Part shown: positions 52,805 to 61,360 of the stretch, one piece after another | How the letters are laid out: each line of letters opens with the position of its first letter | Position numbering within the stretch: the stretch's first letter is position 1 | Assembly: GCA_963702925.1 (NCBI GenBank) | Contig: OY969771.1 | Span: 2,418,001-2,482,000 of the forward strand | DNA from: CAIKMD01 sp963702925 | Lineage (GTDB): Bacteria; Pseudomonadota; Alphaproteobacteria; ATCC43930; CGMCC-115725 | DNA: 64,000 nt | Direction of reading: 5' to 3' | Made by a program: the position numbers and the translations under genes | Notes under the pieces: model-generated | What the model was told of the DNA's origin: nothing | What the model saw: only the letters and a program-made list of their open reading frames with translations | Databases searched by the model: none

Positions 52805-53639
52805 ACTCATCGCAGGCGTGACGACCTCGCATGTGCCGGCAATCGGCGCGGCGCTCGACAACGGCAAAAGCAACGAGCCCTATTGGCAATCGGTCTTCAA
52901 GGGCTACGAATTCTCGAAGAAATGGCTGGCCGAAACCAAGCCCGATGTCGTGTTCCTGGTCTACAACGATCACGCTTCGGCCTTCTCGCTCGAAATCATC
53001 CCGACCTTCGCGCTCGGCTGTGCCGAATCCTTTGCCATTGCCGATGAAGGCTGGGGGCCGCGGCCGGTGCCGGTGGTGCAGGGACATCCCGATCTCGCCT
53101 GGCACATCGCGCAATCGGTCATCCTCGACGAGTTCGATCTCACCATCGTCAACAAGATGGAGGTCGATCACGGTTTGACTGTGCCGCTTTCCTTGATGTG
53201 CGGCCAACCGGCGGCATGGCCGTTCAAAGTCATCCCGCTTTGCGTCAACGTGATCCAATATCCGCCGCCCACGGGCCATCGCTGCTTCATGCTCGGCAAG
53301 GCGATCCGCAAGGCGGTCGAATTTTTCGACGGCGATCTCAAGGTCGCGATCTTCGGCACCGGCGGCATGTCGCATCAACTCCAAGGTCCGCGCGCCGGCT
53401 TCATCAACAACGAATTCGACAACCGCTTCCTCGATCGCTTCGCCACCGATCCGCAGGCGCTGGTGAAGATCCCGCATCTCGAATACATCCGCGAGGCGGG
53501 CTCGGAAGGGATCGAGCTCGTCATGTGGCTGATCGCGCGCGGCGCGCTTGACGAGGATGCCAAGGAAATTTACCGCTTCTACCACGTGCCCGCCTCGAAC
53601 ACGGCGGTGGGCCACATGATTCTCGAGAACAAGCGCTAA
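52797..53639 (+). CDS. ligB: Protocatechuate 4,5-dioxygenase beta subunit (extradiol, class III)
   Basis: Catalytic subunit of 280 residues with non-haem Fe(II). Ligands are His12 (VTTSHVPAIG), His59 (YNDHASAF) and Glu240 (GSEGIELVMW); the general base His193 (GGMSHQLQG) is present. It cleaves protocatechuate between C4 and C5 to 4-carboxy-2-hydroxymuconate semialdehyde, the substrate of the next gene product. All key residues are intact. Confidence 0.96.
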   Translation: MAKLIAGVTTSHVPAIGAALDNGKSNEPYWQSVFKGYEFSKKWLAETKPDVVFLVYNDHASAFSLEIIPTFALGCAESFAIADEGWGPRPVPVVQGHPDLAWHIAQSVILDEFDLTIVNKMEVDHGLTVPLSLMCGQPAAWPFKVIPLCVNVIQYPPPTGHRCFMLGKAIRKAVEFFDGDLKVAIFGTGGMSHQLQGPRAGFINNEFDNRFLDRFATDPQALVKIPHLEYIREAGSEGIELVMWLIARGALDEDAKEIYRFYHVPASNTAVGHMILENKR

Positions 53640-53651
53640 AGGACCAGACCC

Positions 53652-54605
53652 ATGAAAATCTGTCTCGCCGGCCAAGGCGCGTTCGGCATCAAGCATCTCG
53701 AAGCCATCCAGAACATTCCCGGCATCGAGGTGGTGACTCTCGCCGGCGGCCGGCCTGCTGGCACCGAGGAAGTCGCGAAGAAGTGGAAGATTCCGCACTG
53801 GACGACCGATCTCGGCGAAAGCCTGAAGCAGCCGGGCGTCGAAGCCGTGATCCTGGCGAGCCCGACCCAAGTCCATGCGGCGCAGGCGATCCAGTCGATG
53901 CGCGCGGGCAAGCATGTGCTGATCGAGATTCCGATCGCCGATACCTTGGCCGATTCCGAGGAGATCCAAAAGGTCGCCGAGCAGACCGGGATGATCGCCA
54001 TGGGCGGCCATGTGCGCCGCTTCAACCCGAGCCATCAATGGGTTCACAACAAGATCGCGGCGCGCGAATTCAAGATCCAGCAAATGGACGTGCAGACCTA
54101 TTTCTTCCGCCGCACCAACATGAACGCGGTCGGCCAACCGCGCACCTGGACCGATCACTTGCTTTGGCATCACGCTTGCCACACGGTCGATCTCTTCCAG
54201 TGGCAAACGGGCGAGTTGCCCTCGGTTGCCCATGCGATCGAAGGTCCACACCATCCCGAGCTCAAGATCGCGATGGATATGAGCATCCAGCTGAAGGTGC
54301 CGTCGGGCTCGATCCTCACCCTGTCGCTGTCCTTCAACAACAATGGCCCGCAGGGATCCTTCTTCCGCTATATCGGCGACACCGGCACCTACAAGGCCTA
54401 TTACGACGATCTCTCGGACGGCAAGGATCAGGTGATCGATCTCTCCAAAGTCGATGTCTCGATGAACGGCATCGAATTGGAAGACCGCGAATTCTTCGCC
54501 GCGATCAAGGAAAAGCGCGAGCCGAAATCGAGCGTGAAGCAATGCGTCGATGCGATGCGCACGCTCGACAAGCTCGAGCGCGTGATGAACGCGCAGAAAA
54601 AATAA
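53652..54605 (+). CDS. ligC: 4-carboxy-2-hydroxymuconate-6-semialdehyde dehydrogenase
   Basis: Gfo/Idh/MocA-fold NADP enzyme of 317 residues that oxidises the ring-cleavage product to 2-pyrone-4,6-dicarboxylate. CLAGQGAFGIKHL holds the GxGxxG motif, then ILASPTQVHAAQA, EIPIADTLADSEE and HHACHTVDLFQW fit LigC. It is 12 bp after ligB. Its stop lies in a hairpin that terminates the convergent Rieske gene. Confidence 0.94.
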   Translation: MKICLAGQGAFGIKHLEAIQNIPGIEVVTLAGGRPAGTEEVAKKWKIPHWTTDLGESLKQPGVEAVILASPTQVHAAQAIQSMRAGKHVLIEIPIADTLADSEEIQKVAEQTGMIAMGGHVRRFNPSHQWVHNKIAAREFKIQQMDVQTYFFRRTNMNAVGQPRTWTDHLLWHHACHTVDLFQWQTGELPSVAHAIEGPHHPELKIAMDMSIQLKVPSGSILTLSLSFNNNGPQGSFFRYIGDTGTYKAYYDDLSDGKDQVIDLSKVDVSMNGIELEDREFFAAIKEKREPKSSVKQCVDAMRTLDKLERVMNAQKK

Positions 54606-54622
54606 GGCGGGGGGCCGCCTTA
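54596..54622 (-). terminator. Intrinsic terminator of the Rieske oxygenase gene
   Basis: TAAGGCGG (54603-54610) and CCGCCTTA (54615-54622) pair perfectly over 8 bp with a 4-base loop. On the minus strand the stem is followed by TTTTTTCTG, a strong T-tract. The TAA stop of ligC forms part of the stem, so the same hairpin may also fold at the 3' end of the plus-strand lig transcript. Confidence 0.8.
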
Positions 54623-54635
54623 GCGGGCGGCGGTC

Positions 54636-55661
54636 TTAGCCGGCGGTCGCGGTGCCGGCCTCGGCGGCGATGAGGCGTTCCATCATGCGGGTCGCTTGCA
54701 CGCCGCCCCAATCGGCGTTGACGTTGACCGTCGGCGCGCTGGGGTCGAGCTCGATATTGCGCTGCTGCGCCTCGAGCACGTCCTTGTCCTCGTTGAAGGC
54801 GAAGGTGACGTTCTTCAAGAAGAATTCCGAGCGCTCGGCGCTGTCCTGATCGAAGTCGCGCGCATTCACCCAGAAATAATGACAGCTGCGCTCGGTCTCG
54901 GGCGTGATCGCGTTGAGGATCATCACCCGGCGCTGCATCGGCTCGTTGCGGCCGGCGACCGGCACCGCGTCGCGGGTCGGAATGTCGATCCAGACATTCG
55001 AGGCCGGGGTGAAGGTGATGATCTTCTTCTGATCGACCACCGGCGCGAAGCCGAGGCTGCGCATCGATGGCGGGCAGGGTATGCCGGGCGCCTCGCGTAC
55101 CACCCGCACGAAACCGTCGCCGCGTTCATGGCTCAGCGTCGGGTTGGTGTCGTCGGCGCTGCCGATCGTGGTCGAATGCACGAAGGCGACATGCGACAGG
55201 TCGATCAGGTTTTCGACCAGCAGCATGTAATTGGCATCGACATGAAGGCAGGTGCCGACCGCGGCCCAGTTGGGATCGTCGTTGTAATAGAAATCGGGGA
55301 TCAGCGCCGGATCGGCCTTTTCCTTCTCGCCCATCCAGATCCAGACATAGCGATGGCGCTCGGCGACCGGATAGGAGCCGACGCGCACGCTCGGCGGCAC
55401 GCGGTCCTGGCCGGGAATCTGCACACAGGCGCCGCCCGCATCGAAGGTGAAGCCGTGATAGCCGCATTGGATGTTGTTGCCGATGAGCTTGCCCTTGTGG
55501 AGCGGCGCGCGGCGATGGCAGCAGCGATCTTCGAGCGCGACCGGCGTGCCGTCTTCGCGGCGGTAAAGCACCACCGGCTCTTGCAGCAGAACGCGCCCGA
55601 AAGGCTGCCGTCCGACTTCGCGCGATTCCGCGGCGATGTACCAGCAATTGCGCAAGAACAT
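54636..55661 (-). CDS. Rieske aromatic O-demethylase oxygenase (VanA-like)
   Basis: A 341-residue Rieske non-haem iron oxygenase. The 2Fe-2S motif is Cys47-x-His49 and Cys66-x-x-His69 (RCCHRRAPL, QCGYHG); the mononuclear iron site is LIDLSHVAFVH. The start FLRNCWYIAAESREV is that of VanA-type demethylases converting vanillate to protocatechuate, which feeds LigAB. No VanB-type reductase gene is nearby, so electrons must come from elsewhere. Exact methoxy-aromatic substrate is unknown. Confidence 0.85.
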   Translation of the reverse strand: MFLRNCWYIAAESREVGRQPFGRVLLQEPVVLYRREDGTPVALEDRCCHRRAPLHKGKLIGNNIQCGYHGFTFDAGGACVQIPGQDRVPPSVRVGSYPVAERHRYVWIWMGEKEKADPALIPDFYYNDDPNWAAVGTCLHVDANYMLLVENLIDLSHVAFVHSTTIGSADDTNPTLSHERGDGFVRVVREAPGIPCPPSMRSLGFAPVVDQKKIITFTPASNVWIDIPTRDAVPVAGRNEPMQRRVMILNAITPETERSCHYFWVNARDFDQDSAERSEFFLKNVTFAFNEDKDVLEAQQRNIELDPSAPTVNVNADWGGVQATRMMERLIAAEAGTATAG

Positions 55662-55720
55662 GACATCCCTCCCCGGCGACGATGTTCGCGGGCGGATTAT
55701 ACCATCGCCTTTGGGGCTGG

Positions 55721-56683
55721 CTAGGCGCGGACTTCCTGGCGCTGGAAGATCACATAAGCCGCGACAAAGAGCACGATCACCCCGGCGATGAGGCTCGTGA
55801 CCTGCGGCCAGACCAGCAACAGGCTTTGCGCCAGCGGCAAGGGATTGCCCAGCACCGCGCCTTGCAGCTGATCCATGAAGACAGGCCCAAGCGCCCGGGT
55901 CGAAGGATGCAGCAGGCCGAGCAGGGATTCGGCGAAGAGCGTATTGGGCGACAGCCGCGACAAAGTTTGCTGGAAGACGATCTGCTCATAGCTGGGCCCG
56001 ACCAGCAAGGTCATGGCGTCGCTCGGGAAAATCGCCTCGGTGAGAAACCGGCTCAGCAGCGGCCAGAGCACGCTCATCATCAGCCACAGGCCCAACGCCA
56101 CCAGCGCCGAGGTCGCGGCTGCGCGGAACACCACGGAACAGAGCATCGCGACGGCGAGCCACAGCCCGCCATAGGCCAAAGCGACGACCAGGAAGGCGAT
56201 GCCGCGCGCCACTTCTTCGCTGGTCGGCGGTATGCCCAAGGTCAACAGCCCAAGGCCGATGATCAGCAGCCACAGGCTCACCAGCGCGACCGCCAAGGTC
56301 GCGAGCCCGGCAAAGAATTTTCCCAACAGCAGCGCGTCGCGATAAACCGGCTGCGCCAGAATCCGGCTCATGGTGCGGCGATTGAACTCGCCGTTGATCG
56401 CGTCGAAGCCCAGCCCGATCGCGACCAGCGGAATGAGAAATCCCAGTACCGCCATGAACGAGGGCAGCGGGTCATGCGCATCGGTGAAAAGCCGCAGGAA
56501 CAGGAACGGGTCTTGCGAGGTCGTGGTTTTGAGATCCTGGATCGCGGTGTAGACCGCGCCGATACCGGTCAGCAGCACCAGCCATTCCAGCACGCGCATC
56601 CGGCCGCTGCTGAGGTGATCGGCAAATTCCTTGAGAAAGACGGTGCCGCAGCCCGTCCAGACCGATCCGCTACGCCGTGCCAT
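55721..56683 (-). CDS. ABC-2 type transporter permease
   Basis: A 320-residue permease with six hydrophobic helices and a large extracytoplasmic loop between the first two. The core region FDAINGEFNRRTMSRILAQP with PVYRDALLLGKF is typical of ABC-2 permeases paired with NEW3 proteins. The ATG at 56683 overlaps the ATPase stop by 14 bp. It probably exports an unknown molecule or handles cell-envelope components. Last gene of a three-gene minus-strand operon. Confidence 0.85.
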   Translation of the reverse strand: MARRSGSVWTGCGTVFLKEFADHLSSGRMRVLEWLVLLTGIGAVYTAIQDLKTTTSQDPFLFLRLFTDAHDPLPSFMAVLGFLIPLVAIGLGFDAINGEFNRRTMSRILAQPVYRDALLLGKFFAGLATLAVALVSLWLLIIGLGLLTLGIPPTSEEVARGIAFLVVALAYGGLWLAVAMLCSVVFRAAATSALVALGLWLMMSVLWPLLSRFLTEAIFPSDAMTLLVGPSYEQIVFQQTLSRLSPNTLFAESLLGLLHPSTRALGPVFMDQLQGAVLGNPLPLAQSLLLVWPQVTSLIAGVIVLFVAAYVIFQRQEVRA

Positions 56684-57608
56684 GCTCGGCCTCGAAATAA
56701 TGGCGATAGATGGTGTCGAGGCTGGGCTCGACGTGATCAAGCCGCATCAGCGAACCGCCGGCGCCGATGATGGCCGAGCCGATCGCGGCGCGCACGTCGC
56801 GCGCGGCGACGATATGGTATTTGCCGATCTCGGGCTGGGTGACGCTTTGCACCCCGGCGACGGAAGAGCAAATCTGCTTCAAGTCGATCCCCGACGCTTC
56901 GATCTCCAGCGTATAGCCGCCGCCCAACACGGTTTGCGACAATTCCGGCACCGTGCCTTCGAGCACGATCTTGCCGTGGCTGAAGAGCGCGACCCGGTCG
57001 CACACGGCTTGCACGCGGTCGAGCAGATGCGAGGAAATCAGCACGGCGATGCGCTCGGCCTTCAAGCCGCGGATCATGTCCAACAGCTCGAAGGTTGCTT
57101 GCGGGTCGAGGCCCGATGTCGGCTCGTCGAGAATCGCCACTTCGGCGCGCTTCATCATCACTTCGGCAAGGCCCAGACGCTGGCGCATGCCGCGCGAGAA
57201 GGTGGCGACCTTGTGATCGGCGACCTCGCCCAGGCTGACGCGTTTCAACGCTTCGTCGATGCGCGTTGCCGCTTCGACGCGCCCCAGCCCAGACAGCCGC
57301 GCGGTATAAGTGAGGTTCTGGCGCGCGGTGAGATTGTCGTAAAACCCGACCGCGTCCGGCAAATAGCCCACCCGGCGCTTTACCTCCAAAGGCTCGCGCA
57401 TCGGATCGAAGCCGTCGATCTCGATGCTGCCTTCATCGGCTTCGGTGAGGCCGAGGAGCATCAGGATCGTCGTGGTCTTGCCCGCGCCGTTGGGGCCGAG
57501 CAGCCCGAAAATCTCGCCGCGCTTGATCGAGAGATCGATGCCATTCACCGCCGGCACTTTGCCGTAAAGCTTTTTCAAGCCGGTGGCGGCGATGACGATG
57601 TCGCTCAT
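56670..57608 (-). CDS. ABC transporter ATP-binding protein
   Basis: A 312-residue ATPase with intact Walker A (GLLGPNGAGKTT), signature (FSRGMRQRLGLA), Walker B (VAILDEPTSGLDP) and H-loop (SSHLLD), plus a 90-residue C-terminal extension common in ABC-2 drug-type exporters. It starts 13 bp after the NEW3 gene and overlaps the permease. Substrate is unknown. Confidence 0.92.
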   Translation of the reverse strand: MSDIVIAATGLKKLYGKVPAVNGIDLSIKRGEIFGLLGPNGAGKTTTILMLLGLTEADEGSIEIDGFDPMREPLEVKRRVGYLPDAVGFYDNLTARQNLTYTARLSGLGRVEAATRIDEALKRVSLGEVADHKVATFSRGMRQRLGLAEVMMKRAEVAILDEPTSGLDPQATFELLDMIRGLKAERIAVLISSHLLDRVQAVCDRVALFSHGKIVLEGTVPELSQTVLGGGYTLEIEASGIDLKQICSSVAGVQSVTQPEIGKYHIVAARDVRAAIGSAIIGAGGSLMRLDHVEPSLDTIYRHYFEAEHGTA

Positions 57609-57621
57609 GCCGGGCCCGCGC

Positions 57622-58797
57622 TCAGCGCCGGCCGAACCGCGCCACCGCGCCGACCGCGATCAGCAAGGCAATGGCGACGATGCCGACGCCGACGATCCCC
57701 CATAGGGTCGAGGTCGAAACCGTCACGCGAATATCGGCCGAGCTCGCATCGCTGCCGCTGCCATTGGCGCGGAAGGTCGTCATGTAGTCGCCGGCCACCG
57801 CCTTGGTCGAGGGGGTGAGCTGCGCCTGCACGTCGATCTTCTGTCCGGGGTCGAGCTGCGCCACCTTGTCGGGCTGGAAGGTGACTTTCCAATCGCTCGG
57901 CGGCGACGCGCTCAGCGTGATCTCCTGCGCCGCCGCGCTGCCGTCATTGCTCAAGGTCAGTGCGACCGGCGTCGCCTCGCCCGCGACCGCATTGGTCGAA
58001 AGCCGCCCGTCCTGGCCGGTGAGCTTCAGCTGCGATTGGCCGGTGATCTGCATCGTCATGGTCGCGTCGGCGGTTGCGTCCTCTGCCGCGACATGCACGC
58101 TGACGGGATAGGAATCCGCCTGGGCTTGCGCTGGCGGCTGAACCTTCACCTTGAGGTCTTTGTCCTTGCCGGCCTCGATCGGAATCGACGCGATCTCTTG
58201 CGCGCCATAGGCCTCGGTGAAGGTGGTCTGGAATCCCTTGGGCGCGTCCGCCGCGAAATTCACGATCAGGTCGCGGTCGCTTTGATTGGCGACGTTGAAT
58301 TGGAACTCGAAGCTCGTCTTGGCCGTGCCGATCAAGGACGGGTTCTTCGGCTTCAAGACCAGCTTCGCGGGCAAAAGCTGCCCGACGGTGACGTCGATCG
58401 GCAAGGTGGCGCTGCCATCCGCCGATTTCGCGCGCAAGGTCACGGTCTGGGTTCCGGCCGCGATTCCGGCGGGAATGTCGAGCCGCAATTGAAGCTGCAC
58501 GTTGTCGTCCGTGGCGGGCATCGCCGCGGTCACCGGCGCGCCGCCGCCCAGCACGGTCGCTTTCCAGCCCGACGGCACGCCGTCGACCGACAAGGCCACG
58601 CGTTGTGGCGCCAGCCCGTAATTCTGCAGCTTCAGCTTGACCGTCGTGCTGTCGCCCGCCCGCGCCGTCACCGATGGGTAATCCGTGGTGAGCCAAAGCC
58701 CTTTGATATGGGTGGTGGTCGTGTCGGCAGCGAACGCCTGAGCGCTCAGAGCGAGCGCCAAGATCAGGCTCGCGAGCCGAAGCAAATGACGCAACAT
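57622..58797 (-). CDS. NEW3-domain exported protein of the ABC-2 operon
   Basis: A 391-residue protein with a signal peptide (LLRLASLILALALSAQAFA), three or so Ig-like beta domains of the NEW3/COG1470 type (VTARAGDSTTVKLKLQNYG, later GEATPVALTLSNDGS) and a C-terminal membrane anchor (VGVGIVAIALLIAVGAVARF) with basic end. It lies outside the membrane, facing the permease loops. ATG at 58797 is chosen by the signal peptide; the frame is open to 58911. Confidence 0.85.
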   Translation of the reverse strand: MLRHLLRLASLILALALSAQAFAADTTTTHIKGLWLTTDYPSVTARAGDSTTVKLKLQNYGLAPQRVALSVDGVPSGWKATVLGGGAPVTAAMPATDDNVQLQLRLDIPAGIAAGTQTVTLRAKSADGSATLPIDVTVGQLLPAKLVLKPKNPSLIGTAKTSFEFQFNVANQSDRDLIVNFAADAPKGFQTTFTEAYGAQEIASIPIEAGKDKDLKVKVQPPAQAQADSYPVSVHVAAEDATADATMTMQITGQSQLKLTGQDGRLSTNAVAGEATPVALTLSNDGSAAAQEITLSASPPSDWKVTFQPDKVAQLDPGQKIDVQAQLTPSTKAVAGDYMTTFRANGSGSDASSADIRVTVSTSTLWGIVGVGIVAIALLIAVGAVARFGRR

Positions 58798-58884
58798 GGC
58801 GGTCCCCGTTGAAGTTTCTTCTCTAAAAAGCGTTCGGGCGCATTGCCGCAGCACCGGCATCCGCGCTTCTCCTGAACGGCGGAC

Positions 58885-58911
58885 AAAATACTGTTCGGCT
58901 TTGCGCGTCAA
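58885..58911 (-). promoter_or_regulatory. Possible promoter of the NEW3-ABC operon
   Basis: On the minus strand TTGACG (58911-58906) is followed after 15 bases by TATTTT (58890-58885), about 90 bases before the ATG at 58797. The spacer is short of the ideal 17. It lies in the 216-bp divergent gap with mtgA; no mtgA promoter was identified. Confidence 0.28.
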
Positions 58912-59013
58912 TAGTTAAATCCATGTAATCCTTGGCCGCGAACGACTTTCTCGGCACGAGTCGGTACGAAGCGAATTGGCGCACGCAACGCTTCCCTCTA
59001 TCTTCGCGCACAG

Positions 59014-59763
59014 ATGACGCCGCCCCGTCTTGCCGTTTCACCCCGCGATGCGCCGCGACGTCACGGCGCGTTGCGCAAACCTGGCAAAGAGCGGCGCCGG
59101 CTCGGCCGGGTCGTGCTTTATCTCGTGCTTGCGGCGCTGGCGCTGCCGGTGGTGCCGATCCTCATCTATCGCTTCGTGCCGCCGCCGCTGACCCCGCTGA
59201 TGGCGATCCGCTTCTTCGCCGGCGCGCCGATCCGGCAACGCTACGTGCCGCTCGATCGCATCTCGCCGGCTTTGGTGCGCGCGGTGGTGGCGTCCGAGGA
59301 CGAGAAATTCTGTTTTCACCACGGCTTCGACTGGGACGCGATGGGAAACGCCTGGCGCGACTGGCGCGCGGGGCGCGAACCCAAAGGTGCCAGCACGATC
59401 ACCATGCAAACCGCAAAGAATCTTTTTCTCTGGCCGGGGCGCAGCGTGTTGCGCAAAGGGATCGAGGCCTATCTGACGGCGCTCATCGAACTGCTTTGGA
59501 CCAAGCAGCACATCATGGAGACTTATCTCAACGTCATCGAATGGGGCGACGGCGTCTATGGCGCCGAGACAGCGGCACGGACGCATTTCGGGAAATCGGC
59601 GCTGGCTTTGACGCCCCAAGAAGCCGCGCTCTTTGCCGCCGTGCTGCCCAATCCGCGGCGCTGGTCGCCGGAAGACCCAACGCCCTACATCGCCGAGCGC
59701 GCAGCGATCATTCGCGAGCGCATGCCGGGCGTCCCGGTGCCGAATGCAAGAGGCTGCCGCTAA
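59014..59763 (+). CDS. mtgA: Monofunctional peptidoglycan glycosyltransferase MtgA
   Basis: Inner-membrane GT51 enzyme of 249 residues that polymerises lipid II. One membrane helix (VVLYLVLAALALPVVPILIY) precedes motifs VRAVVASEDEKFCFHHGFD (catalytic Glu), KGASTITMQTAKNLFLWPGRS, KQHIMETYLNVIEWGDGVYG and HFGKSALALTPQEAALFAA. All five GT51 motifs are intact. Its stop overlaps a relic of another gene on the opposite strand. Confidence 0.95.
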   Translation: MTPPRLAVSPRDAPRRHGALRKPGKERRRLGRVVLYLVLAALALPVVPILIYRFVPPPLTPLMAIRFFAGAPIRQRYVPLDRISPALVRAVVASEDEKFCFHHGFDWDAMGNAWRDWRAGREPKGASTITMQTAKNLFLWPGRSVLRKGIEAYLTALIELLWTKQHIMETYLNVIEWGDGVYGAETAARTHFGKSALALTPQEAALFAAVLPNPRRWSPEDPTPYIAERAAIIRERMPGVPVPNARGCR

Positions 59764-59800
59764 AGCAGCGGGAATTCCGGATCGAGGCCGACCGCGACCG
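59760..59800 (-). pseudogene. Relic of the 3' end of a group D flavin monooxygenase gene
   Basis: The minus strand reads PVAVGLDPEFPLL then stop, nearly the same as the end of the intact gene at 63245 (RVALGLDPEFPLL). Seventeen bases (59773-59789) are identical to 63258-63274. A stop codon just upstream in this frame leaves only about 13 codons. Its stop shares bases with the mtgA stop. Confidence 0.65.
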
Positions 59801-59935
59801 GCTATCGGTTTGCAGATTCGCAATGCGGTCAGAGCGAAATTGCCACATATCGATTTCCGTCCGAGTGAGCTAATGAGGGATTAACCGCTGGCTCCGCGCA
59901 AAGCGTGATACACAAACTCGACGGGAGTTAAAGCC

Positions 59936-60913
59936 ATGAAACGCGACGATGGACGGGTTTTTCGGCGCGCGGTCTTGCTCTGCGCCGCTCTGCTGATCGG
60001 CACGGTCGCCGGCGCTCGGGCCGCCGATAAGCTGCGCGTCGGCAAGGCAGTGGGCACGTCCTGGGCCTTTACACAGGTCGATGTCGGCATCGCCCAGGGT
60101 ATCTTCGTGAAATACGGTCTTGAGATCGAGATTACGAATTTCAACGGCGACGCGAAGCTGCAGCAGGGCCTCATGTCGAACAGTCTCGATTTCGGCCTCG
60201 GCAGCGGGCCGGCGATGGCCTTCGCCGTCAAAGGCGCGCCCGTCATCGCGGTGGCCGCCTTTGGCAACGAGCCGCGCAATTTCGGGGTCACCGTGGCCGC
60301 GGATTCGCGGATCAATACCGTCGCCGATTTGAAAGGAAAACTCGTGGCCGTCAGCACGGCCGGTTCGCTCCCCGAATGGCTGGTCAAGCGGCTTGCGGTG
60401 TCGGAGGGCTGGGGCGCGGACGGCGTCAAATCGGTCGCGATCGGAGACGCTGCCCAGCAAGTCGTGGCGTTGAAGACGCGACAGGTCGACGCACTCATGA
60501 TCGTGGCCGAGGCCGGATATCAGCTCGAAGAACGCAATGAGGGCCACGTGCTCCTCACCATGGAACGCTATGCACCACATTTCGTCACCGACGTGGTCTT
60601 CGCCAAGAAGCAGCTGGTCGCCGACAATCCCGTGCTGGTCGAGCGGTTCTTGAAGGCCTTCTTTGCATCCATGGCCTTCGTCAAGGCCAATAAGGAAAAG
60701 GACATCGAAATTGCCGGGCCTATCCTGCACGAAAGCGCCGCGGTCCTCGGCAAAGTCTATGATTCCCAGATCCCGATGATGGAACTCGACGGCCAGTTCG
60801 ATTCGCAGGGGCTCGAGCTACTCAAAGATTCCTTCGTCGATTTAGGCATCCTGGACAAGAGGCCTGCCGACGACGAGATGCTGACGCGGCAGTTCCTGCC
60901 GGTGAAGCCCTGA
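59936..60913 (+). CDS. ABC transporter substrate-binding protein (NitT/TauT, SsuA/THI5-like)
   Basis: Exported protein of 325 residues with signal peptide ending at GARA-AD. LRVGKAVGTSWAFTQVDVGIAQGIFVKYGLEIEI and DLKGKLVAVSTAGSLPEWL place it in the NMT1/SsuA-like family that binds sulfonates, pyrimidine precursors or aromatic acids. No permease or ATPase is adjacent, so it is an orphan in this window, beside a chemotaxis receptor. GGGAG precedes the start. Confidence 0.87.
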   Translation: MKRDDGRVFRRAVLLCAALLIGTVAGARAADKLRVGKAVGTSWAFTQVDVGIAQGIFVKYGLEIEITNFNGDAKLQQGLMSNSLDFGLGSGPAMAFAVKGAPVIAVAAFGNEPRNFGVTVAADSRINTVADLKGKLVAVSTAGSLPEWLVKRLAVSEGWGADGVKSVAIGDAAQQVVALKTRQVDALMIVAEAGYQLEERNEGHVLLTMERYAPHFVTDVVFAKKQLVADNPVLVERFLKAFFASMAFVKANKEKDIEIAGPILHESAAVLGKVYDSQIPMMELDGQFDSQGLELLKDSFVDLGILDKRPADDEMLTRQFLPVKP

Positions 60914-61360
60914 GGCGCCAGTTTTGGGAAACCAAAGATTTCTCAGGAATCGGATGGCATAGAACAAGCGCGAAACGTATTCAGTCGACGACCCCGCATC
61001 CAAATGCGGCTCCGTTTCGCGCATCGACACACGCAAGAAATAAATGCTTCACCTGCATCACGGTGAACGCTTCTTCCTTGCCCACTGCCAAACTGGAACT
61101 CAACAATATGGGCGAAAAGCGCGCACGCATTTCGGGAAATCGGCGCTGGCGCTGACGCCGCAGGAGGCGGTGCGGGCAACCGCTTGCCTGGCTTGTCTGC
61201 CTCGGTGATTGAAAAGACACTGCGTGCTTTCTCTAAGCAAGGGTCGCTGCGGCAGGCGCCGGCCTCAGCCTTAAGCCAAGTTTAAACCTCACTGGTCAGG
61301 ATGACGGGGCGAGCGGTGCGCCCAAGCGCGCGAAGCTCAAGGGGTTTGTGGGGGATGTGC
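60914..61360. other. Gene-poor stretch with a transglycosylase relic
   Basis: About 450 bp without an intact gene. It starts with a nested inverted repeat (CCTGAG and CTCAGG arms around TTTTGG-GAAA-CCAAAG), which may terminate the binding-protein gene. A relic of an mtgA-like gene lies at 61107-61180. Short minus-strand frames are present but not convincing. The upstream region of the chemotaxis gene is the last 180 bp. Confidence 0.6.
61107..61180 (+). pseudogene. Relic of an MtgA-like transglycosylase gene
   Basis: The plus strand encodes ARTHFGKSALALTPQEA, the fifth GT51 motif of mtgA. Twenty-six bases (61125-61150) are identical to 59581-59606; further on, similarity continues mainly with synonymous changes, then is lost. 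No start, catalytic glutamate or upstream motifs are present. The changes suggest a diverged copy rather than a fresh duplication. Confidence 0.7.

Noticed and set aside
60943..61220. Short minus-strand frames as a gene between the binding protein and the chemotaxis receptor
   Set aside because: No ribosome site, no recognisable domain, and they run across the transglycosylase relic.
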